A stretch of DNA of 64,000 bases from Brachionus rotundiformis (Eukaryota; Rotifera; Eurotatoria; Ploima; Brachionidae), in NCBI GenBank assembly GCA_016802295.1, contig JAESIW010000180.1:1491619-1555618 (forward strand), in the 5' to 3' direction. Each line of letters starts with the position of its first letter. The first letter of the stretch is position 1. This document shows, in pieces, positions 10,852 to 22,842 of the stretch. Below the pieces are notes generated by a model. It had not been told where the DNA came from. It did no database searches and saw only the letters and a list, made by a program, of their open reading frames with translations. The position numbers and the translations under genes are program-made.

Positions 10852-10945
10852 TGGATTTGGGTGGTGTAACTCGATTTACACGAAAGTCATTCTGCAAGAA
10901 AATCAAAAGAACATACGTCTTGTATCTTTATACTATTTGAATAAG
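10852..10945 (+). other. Candidate non-coding exon (5' UTR?)
   Basis: A 94-nt island of more balanced base composition, bounded by TTCCTTTCTAG on the left and AAG|GTATGA on the right. No long frame is open through it. Its position upstream of the MRL gene on the same strand suggests a 5' UTR exon. This is inference from splice signals only. Confidence 0.25.
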
Positions 10946-12813
10946 GTATGAAAATAAATCGGATTTTATTTTATATGATGATAAATATTGAATGCTAAAT
11001 ATATTATATAATATTATAGGATTAAAAAAATTAATATTTTTTCTAAAGCTTGAACTAGTGCTAACTGGCGCCAAAATAATTTTTTAAATAGTTAAACGGT
11101 CACACTTGTAGTCATTCACTAAGCTAATTAAAATATAATTCAAATTTATATAAATTATTTGTTTAGAAGCAAAATTTTTATTTAGTAAGAATGATTTAAA
11201 ATTAGTAAACAAGTGATGAGAAAGATTTTTTAAATGAAGTCTTAAATTTTTGAATATGTTGTTAAATAATGCTCAAAAAATAGCAATTAACAACAAATTT
11301 AGCAAGCTTATTTGGCAAATTTTAGCCACAAAAATTTCAATTTTTAAAATTAACAGGTCATTTTTTTTTAAGTGAATTCGTAAATATGTCGCTTATTTAT
11401 TAAAAGATAATTTTGTTGTGAAAAGATTTTGGGCGACTTAAGTATTTATAAATAGAAAAATGGCCAGCATTAATTAAAAAAAAGATGATGACCATAAAGG
11501 TATATTGAGAAAGCATTGTTTGTTTCATTGATTTGGATTCTTTTCAAAATAAATCGAATATTCGAATATTTCTTTCATCAAATTCTGTGTTTAGTTAATA
11601 GGAATAAACCATTTATAATGATATATCTATTTTGAGTAGAAAATAGAAAACATACAACTAATAAAAACAGAATTGTAAATATTTGAAATTAGATTTATAA
11701 CTGGACCTCTCGAGTTTATTAAAACAGAGGTCTAAAAATACAAAAGCCTGGACTTAAAGGCGCTAATTATTTCGAGGATTTTCCTACAAGTCTTGTCTAA
11801 TTAAAATTTCAATATTTTTGAGATTATCAAAATATATGTGTTATCTTTAAAGTATCAAGTTATGTTGTCAAATTGAGTTAGATACACTTAATAAATGACT
11901 ATAGTGGACCTATTGTTGTTGATATTAGACTCAAATAAAGTTTTAAAGCTTGAAATTTGAATTTTTTTAATGATTATTTTTTATATATTTATATCTTATG
12001 ACTAGAATTTTAACTATAATCTAAAATTATATAAGCAAAATTTAGAGATGAAAACTGTTTTTATTTTGGATAGGAATTGTAAGTATTTTCCTTCTAAAAA
12101 TTAAAAATTGCTGCTATAGTTTGTCTCTAAATTGAAATTTATATTTTTGTTATCTTTTATTTTTAAATGATTTTTAAATTATCCTAGTTTGAATGATTTC
12201 GAGAGGTCAATATAAATATGTTAGATTTAGATAACATTTTTTAACTATGCTAATGGATTGAGGCTTATTAGCATCGTTAATAACTGACCTTTACTCACAT
12301 CTATTAATTTGGTGGCCTAATATTTATCTATTCAATTAAATTTAACTTAAAATTATCAGTTAAAAAATTTTTAATTTTTAAAAAGCTTTAAAATTTTAAT
12401 ATTCTCATTTTTCTTTGAAAATTATTAGAAAGAAATTTTTAAAATAGATATTAATACAAATTAATAAAAACTAGTATTTGATTTTTTTTTAATTTAACTT
12501 AAATTAATAAGGCTTTCATGAAACCTAAATTTTAAAAGAAATATTTCAAAACAAAATATCTAACCGAAATTGAATTATTATTTCATTTTTGAATCTATTT
12601 ATCAGATAAATACCTTTCAAATATCATTTAATATTGTTTTATTTTTTCTTAATGTTACTGATAATTTAAAATTTATATAACTTACAATAACCATAGATCG
12701 GATAGTTGGTCCGTGAATGTTTATTTATTCAGCTTTATATGTTAGTTTAATATGAACAATTAAATTATTCTGTAATAAGATATATTTGGAATTTGTTTAT
12801 ATTCTCATTTCAG

Positions 12814-12851
12814 GTGTTCATATATGAGCATCTAGAATTTAGCACCAACCG
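12814..12851 (+). other. Candidate short non-coding exon (5' UTR?)
   Basis: A 38-nt segment between a strong acceptor (TATTCTCATTTCAG) and a perfect donor (CCG|GTAAGT), followed by a GC-richer stretch to about 12960. It could be a leader exon of the MRL gene, whose first coding exon starts about 1.9 kb downstream. No coding evidence. Confidence 0.25.
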
Positions 12852-14721
12852 GTAAGTTGAGCTTGCATGAAATATCTACCATAACGTTGAAAAGATTCAT
12901 TTTCAACGTGGTATCTATTTTAAGGCCGAGAGTTGATTGACGTGAACCTTTTTGGTAAACAAGTGAGTTTCATAATCAATCGATTATTTAATTCCAATTT
13001 TTCATAAGGGAAATAGGGCTGGAAAAGTATCCAAATTCAAATAGATAAAGTAAGATCTTAAAAATTTGGAATTTGTTTTTCAAGGTTAATTTATTTTCCT
13101 TGTTAGATTGAATCTTTACAAAAAAATAAATATCTAGATTTTTAATTTGCAGTAAATTTATTTAAGTAATTGAAATATAAAAAACTAGAGAAATATTTGA
13201 TGCACTATAATTAAAAATTTGATTAATAAACCAAAAATATTTCTTTTATTATGCGGCTAGAGATAAATCGAAGATCACAGCAAGTGTACTGGACAGTCCA
13301 ATAGGCATCATATTTCCTAATTAATTAAATTTTAAGTGAAATTTAAGTTGCTTTTTACTAAAACTTAAATTTTTTTTGCTTTATTTCTCATCATTCCTCA
13401 ATTAGTACATAAACATTCCATCAATTAAAAAAATTATATCTATAAGTCAATTCTAAATTTAAAAATTGTTTAACCAGCACATAATATTAACTAGTTGAAA
13501 TGATATTCTAATGAATTTATTTTTTATTAATTTGTTTCTCGTTAGTAAAAATTTATTTTAAAATGGCTTTTCCTCTAATTATTTAACCAAACTATCTTAA
13601 ACAATTACCAAACTAATTTATACTAAGGATTCTATTATTTGGCCTTAATCGTATTGACTTTTAGGTCTGTATTTTAATTATCAAAATAAAGAACCAAGTT
13701 TAACTTTATTAAGCTCAATTTAGGAGCACATTTTTGGCTTATGGCATTTTTGACATTGGCTATTTATCTATCTCCATTAAAAGTAATTCAGTGAGATTTT
13801 TTTACACTAATTGATTCGACATGTTTTCAAAATTTAGACTATTTATCGCAAAATCCGATTGATATTCTCAAACGTGTGTTCAGCCAAAATATATTTTTAT
13901 TGTGTCCAAAAATTTTTCACAAGTTTATAGCCAAAAGTAAATATCATTCTCAATTTATTTAGTATTTGAATGAAAATTTTAATCAATTTTATTTGAAGCT
14001 TTTCTAATTAAATTTGGTCTAGTGAGAATCAAGTTATTTAAAAATATTTTTTTTCGATATTTACAAAATCAGCAGATAAGAAAAGACAGTGAATGAAATT
14101 TTCTAAGAAATTTTTTTATCTTTTGATATAAATTTATAATTTTTTATATTAATAAAAAAATTAATTAATTTCACATGAAGCTCAAAGCCAGGTTCCATTC
14201 CTGTCTGGACTCTGCTAAATCATTTTTTCATTTTATTTATCCTTAAGAACTAACAAAATTAAATATCAACTAGTTCCCAAGAATAATTCTAGAACTTTTT
14301 GATTTTTTGTTTAATAAAAAATTTAATTAATTGCCTATTAATTTATTTTTATTCTTTTCGGTTAATAAATAGAATCAATTTAGATAAAAAAAATTAATTA
14401 GTATAAAAAACATCGCTTTGCTTGAAATAAAGCATACGTCTTTTTAGAGAAGCAATTGAACGAGTATCCTTTGGGCTATGCTACAAACCATTCATGTTTT
14501 TAATCAAAAATATTTAAGATTTTGTATCTTGGCGAAAAGAAATTAATTGTAGCAGGAGTTCGATTTAAGCCCTAATTTAAATTAATCATTAAGTAACTCG
14601 GTAGGAACAGAGAAAAATTTAGGAACTGACCCGAACTTAAAAAATTCCGAGTTTTCCAAGACCTTATCTAATCACTACTTGTTAATTTTTATTCTAGATT
14701 TATATTATCTAATTGTATCAA

Positions 14722-17700
14722 ATGGATTCAAATACCAAGAACAAATCCAACCATCGTGAATTATCTAATACAAATCAAATTAGTTTGAACCAATCTAATG
14801 ATGCAAACTTAGAACAAAATGATGATGATTTACCATCAGAGGAATCCGAAATAGAAATTGAATCTGACGCAGAGTTTGTTTTCGATGAAAACTCGGTTGA
14901 ACAACAAGACGTAAGTTTTTTTTCTCATTTGTAGTTTATTAAGCCTAATGAGTTTATAAAAAAAATAATTTTTTTAATTACCTCGGAAATGCTTATGCCG
15001 GAAAATGGAAATTATTACATAATATTTAGAAAAAAATTAAAATGACACACTTTCTTCCAGCAATTAACTTAGTGATTGTTTTAAAGCTTAATAGAGCAAG
15101 AATATGAAAAATACTATTCCATTAGAAATAGATAAATTTTGTTTTAATAAAATGAAGAAACTAATTTCAAATATAAGTAATAGTTGTTATTTTAACATTT
15201 GAAAATTAAAAAATAATCATGCAGATGGTTAGCTTTGGTGTTGGAAAATTTAACATTGAACAAGCGAGCTTAAACGAATGTCCTAAAAAAGTATGGAGAA
15301 GGAAGAATATTTTTTGTTTTACTATTTTAACAATAGTGGCTCTTCTAAAGACTAGCATTAGTGGTCATTTATCATTTATATAAATATATTTACTCAAAGA
15401 ACTTATTTTTTTGAAATGCCTAAATTGAACATTTCTAAAAGATAATAATCTAATTTTATATTTATATTTTCAATTAAATTGGTAAATCCTACTCTTTCGT
15501 ATAAACATAACTTATTATTTTAATTATTTGTACGCTATTTACTCTTTTGTCGAGGTAAAAACATAATAGGACTTATATGATATCAATAAAGTTTTTTTCA
15601 ATTTATTTTCCAAAAATTTAAAAATAAATTTTCCCATGATGTTTAGCAAAATATATCAAAAAAATGTAATTAGTGGCACTATAGTAACCCGACGAGATAC
15701 ACGCGACTTGATTGTAAATAGATCAAGCTAAAAGAAATTGGGTCTCAATAACTGTATTTGTAGCAATTTTTTTAATTAACCAACTCGAGTATAATTAAAA
15801 AAATGCTACAATACTCGAATAAAGTAAACCTTTTAAATAAAGTTTAGAATATATGTCTAAAGAACCTTTTTGGTCCATAAATTGAGGCTAAAATCTTTTT
15901 TAAAATGATTGTATTTTTCAATTACAGTGATTTTCTAAAAGTATTAATTAAATTTTCTGTTTTCCTAACTAAAACTGGCCTAAATTCAGCGTTTTATTTA
16001 CGCACAAGAATCATGTCTTGGAAAACTTTATTTATTATCTTTTCTAATTGTATTTTTTAATTCAAATACGATTCTTAGACCAATTTACTTAATCTTGTTT
16101 AATTACTTTTTTAAAATTTTTTCAACAATTAGAAAAAATTAAAATTTCAAACCTTGGGAGATAAAATTAATTTTTTTAAGCTCAAGGGACACTCTAATAA
16201 ATAAGACAAGCTAAATTATTCATTGGGAAAATTAATAAGAATCAATTTTCTACGATTCTCTTTAAAAAAAAGCTTAGAGTTTTTTACAATATGATGAAAT
16301 TTGACAAAATAAATAATTAATTAAGTTTAGATAAATGATCAAGTCAGTTGAGATTGTTATTTTGAAATTGAAACGAGGCTATTTATTTAAATTTAGGACG
16401 CTGGTTAGGTTTGATTGAAATTGTATCGCCTTAAAGGTCAAATAGTTAATAGCTATAACAATTAGGTGCTCGTTGTAAATATAATTAAAAATTGCCAAAG
16501 ATTAATTACACCATATTTCAAATAATTTTTATTCACTAAAGTATTAGATAGTAAATCATTTACTTATCAAAAATCAAGGGGTATTTAACCACCAAGTCGG
16601 AGCGAATTAAATATATCTAGCTTCTGACTCAAAAATAGAACAAAATTAATTATTTTAAATTAGCTTTTAGTGTAAAATTTTGCTTTGTTAAATATTTAAA
16701 GTTAAGAATATACTCAAAAAAAGCTTTTTTTTTTATTAATTTTATATTTAATATTTGAAAAAAGTTTGATTTGGCCAAAAGCTCTTAGGCTAAAGTATGA
16801 CTCTAGACAGTTTATTTCAGCAAAATTCGGCCTAAAAAGTATTAAATCAAGCTAGCTCATAGCCAAAATATTTCAACAAATTGAAAAACTTTGAAACATA
16901 AATTGCTCTTTTAGAAAAAAGATTACAATAAGAACTCTCTATATAAACCATCCAAGTGGATAGCTAAGAATTAATTTCTTTTGGATTAATTAGCAAAAGT
17001 TTTGTATCGTTTGGTCAAGATTTAAATATAAATAAAAAACACAAAATAGGCTAAAAATTGAAATCTGTTTAGGGTCGTATTTGTGAATTTTTTATAAACT
17101 TTAAAAAGCTTTTTTTTCTAACATTTTTTGCTTTTTAATAAATAAAAGATTTCTTAAATTTTTATTATCATGAGATAATTAATTTTTATTTTATAAGGCA
17201 CGAATAAATCTAGTTACAAGCGCGGAATTTTTCATGATTTTTCTCATTGAAAATGGCTATAAGCTCGTAAATCTTTTCAAAGAGATTTGATATATTAAAT
17301 AAGATTTATTTAAATCAGTTGAAAAAAACAGCGTTTAAGGTTACCATTCTTTCTAAGTTTAAGTATCCAATATTTTTATGCATCGCTAAAAATTGCTAAA
17401 AAGTATTAAATAGCTTAGATATCACGTCAATTTCTAGATGATAAATGATATAAATTACTTTAATATTTTCAATTTTATTTATTTAGAAGCGAATTTATTA
17501 TGTTTTCCAATTTAAATTTTATTTGTTTAATCAATTTAATATGAAATTTATTCCAAATTTATTTTTTGACACTGACTTGTCAGAGCAAATTTAAAAAATT
17601 AAAATTTTTCATTTGCTTTTAAGTTAACTTGTGGTCTGAGTATGAAACCTTACAAATGGCAATGAGATTATGTTTTTTTTGTAGTTGTTGTTTGGTATAG

Positions 17701-20700
17701 AAAAAAGATTTTTTAATTATTTAAAAACTTTATTTGCCAAGAAAAATGGTAATTAGTTCAAGAATTTACAAAAAATATGCATTTATTTGTTTCGTATGTG
17801 AACTTTTTCTTAATTAGAAACGATAGAATATTTTGTTGATTACGCTGTTTCGAACAATTAGATAAGATGGCTAGGGCAAAACTCGGATAAAGCCAAAATT
17901 TACCCAAATATAACCATTTACTTATTTATTTATCTTTTTAATTCAATTGATACGTTTCTCAAATAGTTTCTTAGCTCAATTTTTTTACTGATAGATAACA
18001 TTTAAATAAAAAATTTGCTCATTTTCTCTTAATATTTTTTTTTACTCTGATTGACTCCATTTTACTTGTTGTTTAGAAAATCTTTATTTGCATTCAACTG
18101 ATTAGAATCGATTACTTAATCAAAATTATTTTCATTTGTTATTGTTATTTTTATGTAATAATGAAAAGTATACTTTACGAAAAGCGAAAAAATCTGTACA
18201 AAAAACAGAATAGCACTCAACAAAATTCCTTAAATATAAAGAATTAACTAATAAATATTTAGAAAATAACTTTTAGCTTATAAATACGGATAATTCTGGC
18301 TGAATAAATATTTTGAATTCTGTAAACTTTGTACTCTTGTAGACAACTGGATACTTTACTATTTAAGTCGGCTCAAGGAAAATTTAGGAAAATAAAATAT
18401 TTAAATAAGAATAAAAATTAAAATATTTATTTCTTATTTTAATATTATTCAGTGCTTAGTTTAACTTAAGGCTTTTAAAACAAAGAATCTTGATAAGTAT
18501 TATTTTTGTAGCCTAAAATAGCCAAGTTATTGAGACCGCTGGTCAAATGTATTGGATAGATTGCACTTCAGCTGCTAAAAAACTCATTGTTTTATATTTA
18601 TTCTGATGAAAAGTAGAGTGATCTGTATACTAAGGCTATTTCTTGGGTTAATTTTATCGGAACATTTTCTGCTCAATCAATCAATTCTAAAAATAATAAA
18701 CTCGAAAAAAACAAAAACCATATTTTAAGAAGTTATATATGAAAAAATAAATGGTTATATCAAATTACAACTTTTACTATCTGTCTTATACAATCTAATT
18801 AAAAATACTCTAATTATTAATATTTAATATTTTAATTGTAATAACATAGAATGAAAGCAATTTTGCAAAATTAAACAATAACCAAGAGATTGATAAAGGT
18901 TTAGGCGAAAATCAAGTAAGACTTCGCAAGAAAAAGCACAAACGAACCAATGAATTGGACTCGGTTAGATTTTCTATGTACAATATACAAAGTAAGTCCA
19001 ATATTTGGCTCTTGCCATGTGTTTACAATTAGTTTCTAGACATAATTATCTAATTTAAAGACTCACAACTAAACGAAATAGACGCTATTCTAAACGAGTT
19101 AAACCAATTGCAAACTGAAATAAATTTACCACAAGAAAGCTGTGCAAAGATGCCCCAAGTAGCGCAGAACTTTTATCCATTTGAAAATAGCCAAAATCAG
19201 CAAATGGATGATAACATTGAAGCTATAGACCAACAGTTTGATGAAGTTTTGAAATTTTTGGCACAAACAATTGATGACCACGATACCAACAATATATCCT
19301 CGTCATCGCCCTCTTCGATTTCGCTTTCAGCTACCCCTAACTCTGACTCGAACTCAGAGCCCAAGCTGGACTCAAACGAAAAAGGCAAACGAAATTCGTC
19401 AGATTCAGCCTTTGTCGAGACTGTTTCAATGCCTTCGTCTGTATCATTTTCAGGACTTAACCAAAACCAAGGCTCGAGCTCTTCCAGCTGTGCTATTAGT
19501 GAAGTTTCCAACCAGGAAGCATCTAGCAAGCAAACTGAGGCCCAGAAAGCCGAACTTATAAGGATAGCTCTTGAAAAACTCAAAGAAGCTAATATAAAAA
19601 AATTAATTGTAAAAGCTTATACAGATGATGGATGTGCCAAAAGTGTTATTATTGATGAAACAATGAAAGTTTATGATGTTTTGCTGATTCTTTTTTCCAA
19701 AAATCACATCAAACCCTCGGTAAACTATTGTATTGTTGAATACATGCCAAAATTTAATATGGGTAAAATAGGATTTTTATATTTAAGAAAAGATAAAAAA
19801 ATTTTCAATCATTAAATAATTAAGAACGAATTTTCGAGGATCATGAAAATCTGGTCGAAGCAATGACTAATTGGTCAAGAGATAGCGATAATCAAATATT
19901 CTTTACTGAAAGGTCTGATAAATATGATCTTTTCTTAAAGCCTGAGGTAAATTTATCATTTTTACATTTGGATAATTTAATAAATATATTTTATTCTATT
20001 TTTTTTAATCTAACAATTATATTAATTTTAGTAATTAGAAAAAAAAATTCTTAAAAATTTTATCTTAGTTATTTAATTTTTCTTCCAAGATTTATTTGAC
20101 CAATGATGGAAACATCAAGCACATGGATGAAAGCAATAGGAAAAATCTTTTAATTGTAAACCTAATTATATTTATTAAATAACTGATTTTTAATCGTAAA
20201 TTTCCAGGAATTTTTTCAAAATATTGGCTCACCAGTTCCTGAATTGGAAGGACCATTGTACATAAAAACAGAACCGAAAAAATCATGGAAAAAATATTTT
20301 TGTGTTTTGAGACAGTCAGGGCTTTACTCTATTCCCAAAGGAAAATCAAAGGCAATTTAAATCTTAATTATCTAATTAAAATTTCAAAATTAAGCTAATT
20401 TCTATTTATATTTGTAGAAAGATATGCAGTGTTTATTCAATTTCGATAAGCTTGATTTGTACTACGGTCTAGATTTGAAAAAGGACCTGAAAGCTCCATC
20501 AGATTCATGCTTTGCTCTAAAGTACCCTCAAGTACAAAAAAAATCATCTAAATTCATTAAGTATATATGCTGTGAGAACGGACAAGACATGAAGCGTTGG
20601 ATAAATGGAATTCGCATTGCCAAATTTGGAAAACAACTATTCGCCAATTATAAAAAAATATTGGACTTGATCGAGATTCATAAGACAACTGGTCGTTTGC

Positions 20701-21821
20701 CAGCTGTGGTCAATCGTCGCTATTCAACAAGTCAGAGGCCCAACTCTACAAGTTATAGTGTCGAAAGATCGAATCCCGAAGACTCGAAAAAAGTTCCGAA
20801 CCAAAAATCTCTTTTGGTACAAAAAGATTCCAAAAATAAGGAAAATTCTGTCAAAAAGCTATTCGATTCTCAGCCGTGTATAAACTCAAACTCAAGTTCG
20901 AAGCAGCCAAACTTGGCCTATACAGATCAGCTAAAATCACTGATTCAATCAAACCAGATGAAAATAAATTCTAATTTTAATCAAGCTAATTTAAATGGTA
21001 GATCTTGGCAAAACATTCTAGGTCCAATAAGTGTGTCTACCAATTTAAACAACCCTCCACAGTTGGCCAAATCATCAAATTGTTTGTCATCAAGTCCAAA
21101 TCAATGCTCTAAATCTGTTAAAATTCCCGTCACCACCGATTTGACCAAGCAATTGAACAGCAAGATAGCTGAATCAGAAACCAATTTAAATCTTTACAAT
21201 AATTCTAAATTTCCACATCGAAACTTTGAATTCGAGGCTGAAGTTTCGAAAAATCTCTGTCACATGAAAACCAATTCTGCAAGCTTGAATTTTTATGACC
21301 TAGCCAACACTCATGAAGATATATATGAAATGCCCGCTTCAGGTACCAAATCATATCCTCACCATTCTGCTCAATTTATTCAACAACAAACTGATATGAA
21401 CCAAAATAATAATTCTCATTTAACTTGTGTCAATATAATACAGAAAAATACGATTGACAGAAATTCTAGAGGAATGACGTCACAGACCGGACCCAAAACT
21501 TTGAAACGATATAATTCTTCAAACGAGTCCGAGTTTTTAAATGGTCACAAGATTGAGTTGACTCGAAAAAAGTCAGTCGATTCAGTAAGTAGAAGCTCGA
21601 ACCAAACACTCTTTGCTGAAAATGAGCTAGGTGCCATATTGGCAAGACAGAAAAAAAAAATTGAAGATAGCGAGAACGAAGCATCCACTTTGAGCAGTAC
21701 AAAAAAAGTGCCATCTCCTCCCATAACCAAAAAACCGCCTCCGCCTCCAAGAAATGAACGATACAATTTGACCAGAAAATTAAGTATTGACAGTGGAAAA
21801 TTTAATAATATGCATTTATAA
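14722..21821 (+). CDS. RAPH1: MRL-family RA-PH adaptor (lamellipodin / RIAM / MIG-10 type)
   Basis: Coding exons 14722-14910, 18850-18991, 19061-19762, 19825-19946, 20090-20155, 20208-20351 and 20418-21821 give 922 residues in one frame. MRL proteins link Rap/Ras GTPases and phosphoinositides to Ena/VASP and integrin-dependent actin remodelling. The N-terminus is acidic; the conserved helix RFSMYNIQ ... NEIDAILNELNQLQ follows, then a Ser-rich linker. The RA domain (about 270-360) contains RIALEKLKEANIKKLIVKAY and ends ERIFEDHENLVE. The PH domain (about 415-525) contains PELEGPLYIK, KKSWKKYF, LKYPQVQKKSSKFIKYICC and GIRIAKFGKQLF. A Pro-rich KKPPPPPR near residue 887 could bind profilin, EVH1 or SH3 domains. 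The intron after 20351 has a GC donor; the first intron is 3.9 kb. Extra upstream exons or microexons cannot be excluded. Confidence 0.92.
14911..18849. other. Long first coding intron of the MRL gene
   Basis: A 3.9-kb AT-rich intron starting GTAAGT and ending AACATAG. The next exon starts in the phase required by the first. An exon-like 66-nt in-frame stretch with a CAG acceptor and a GTATGG donor lies near 15226-15290, but it resembles nothing in the family. I see no other gene or repeat. Confidence 0.5.
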
Positions 21822-22842
21822 TAACATTTATTTTTGTTTAATATTCACTTTAAATATGTTTTTAATAAATAAGTATATTTTTTAAATAAATACAATTTCT
21901 AATAAATTATATAAATTAATCAAGAAAAAATTTTGTGTCAATTTGAAGTATTAGTTTAATTAGAAGAGCAATTCAAACATAAAAAAATAATGTTATAAAC
22001 AATAACCATTATTAATTAAAGTTAAAGTTTATTGATGACGCGTGGCTCTATTTTGATAAATAAATACCTTTTAAAATTTTGTAAATTTTTAAAGGTGAAT
22101 ATCATTGAAACTCACTTAAATTAAAATGTAATAAATATTATATATACAGATGTAATTTTAAGATAAAAATATTTTATAAAGAATTTTTTTTTAATTTAGA
22201 TAAGATAATGTTTTCGTCTAAACCAAAAGATTAACTCTCATTATTTGAATTTTTATGTTATACAACCTTCTAAATGATTAATTTTTCTCGAATGAAAAAG
22301 AAAATTTTATTAAAATTTTTATTATATCATTAGTTATGAATCAAATATTGCGTTCTTAAGATTCTTTTTTTTTAGCTTGATTAAAACTTGATTTGATCAA
22401 ATACTAATTGAACTAAAATATTACTTAAGAAATAAATCTAATAAAAGATTCTAGTTAAAGAAACAATATTTGTAAAATTGCATCAAAATAAATTGTTATT
22501 TAAAATAATTTTTTCTCAATAAATAAAGATAAAGATAAATAATCAAAATAAATCTGAAATCAATTTTAAAAAACCAATCAAGCCCATTTAAAAATTAATC
22601 AATTATCTAAAGTTAAAATAGTTAAAATTTTAATTTGTTTATTTTATTTAAAAAAAAAGTATTTATTGGAAATTAAAAACAGATAAGAAAATTTGAAATT
22701 TAATTTTATATTACCTATCGAATTTAATTGGAACAAAAATCATATCAAACCATAGATTATATTTTTGTGTATGATCAAATAATTATAAAAATTAAACATC
22801 TATATGATTTATATTAAAATTAATAGAAAAAAAATATTGTAT
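21822..22842. other. Convergent intergenic region (MRL and XDH 3' ends)
   Basis: About 1.0 kb of AT-rich DNA holding the 3' UTRs of the plus-strand MRL gene and the minus-strand XDH gene. AATAAA-like strings occur on both sides. Nothing else is recognisable. Confidence 0.5.

Larger units (their letters stand above)
7469..14721. other. AT-rich desert upstream of the MRL gene
   Basis: About 7.2 kb with no convincing coding sequence; ORFs near 8050 and 9343 look random. Notable items are a bulged 10-bp hairpin at about 8063-8089 and a phrase TTAACACCAGAAG at about 8052 that recurs at about 8533. There are also two GC-richer exon-like islands (listed separately), an imperfect hairpin around 12872-12916, and a T-arm-like hairpin CAGG-TTCCATT-CCTG near 14190-14205. 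The 3' UTR of Atg8 lies at the left end (AATAAA strings near 7575). Confidence 0.5.

Noticed and set aside
14190..14215. tRNA T-arm-like hairpin CAGG-TTCCATT-CCTG
   Set aside because: No anticodon or D arm upstream, where the DNA is plain AT repeats; not a tRNA gene.
16395..16436. Possible extra MRL exon reading RWLGLIEIV after a TTTAG acceptor
   Set aside because: It hits a TAA before its donor in the only family-like frame, and the flanking exons already join in phase without it.
19197..19583. 128-codon minus-strand ORF opposite the MRL Ser-rich exon
   Set aside because: Antisense shadow of a low-complexity coding exon whose plus-strand reading is confirmed by the RA domain and splicing.
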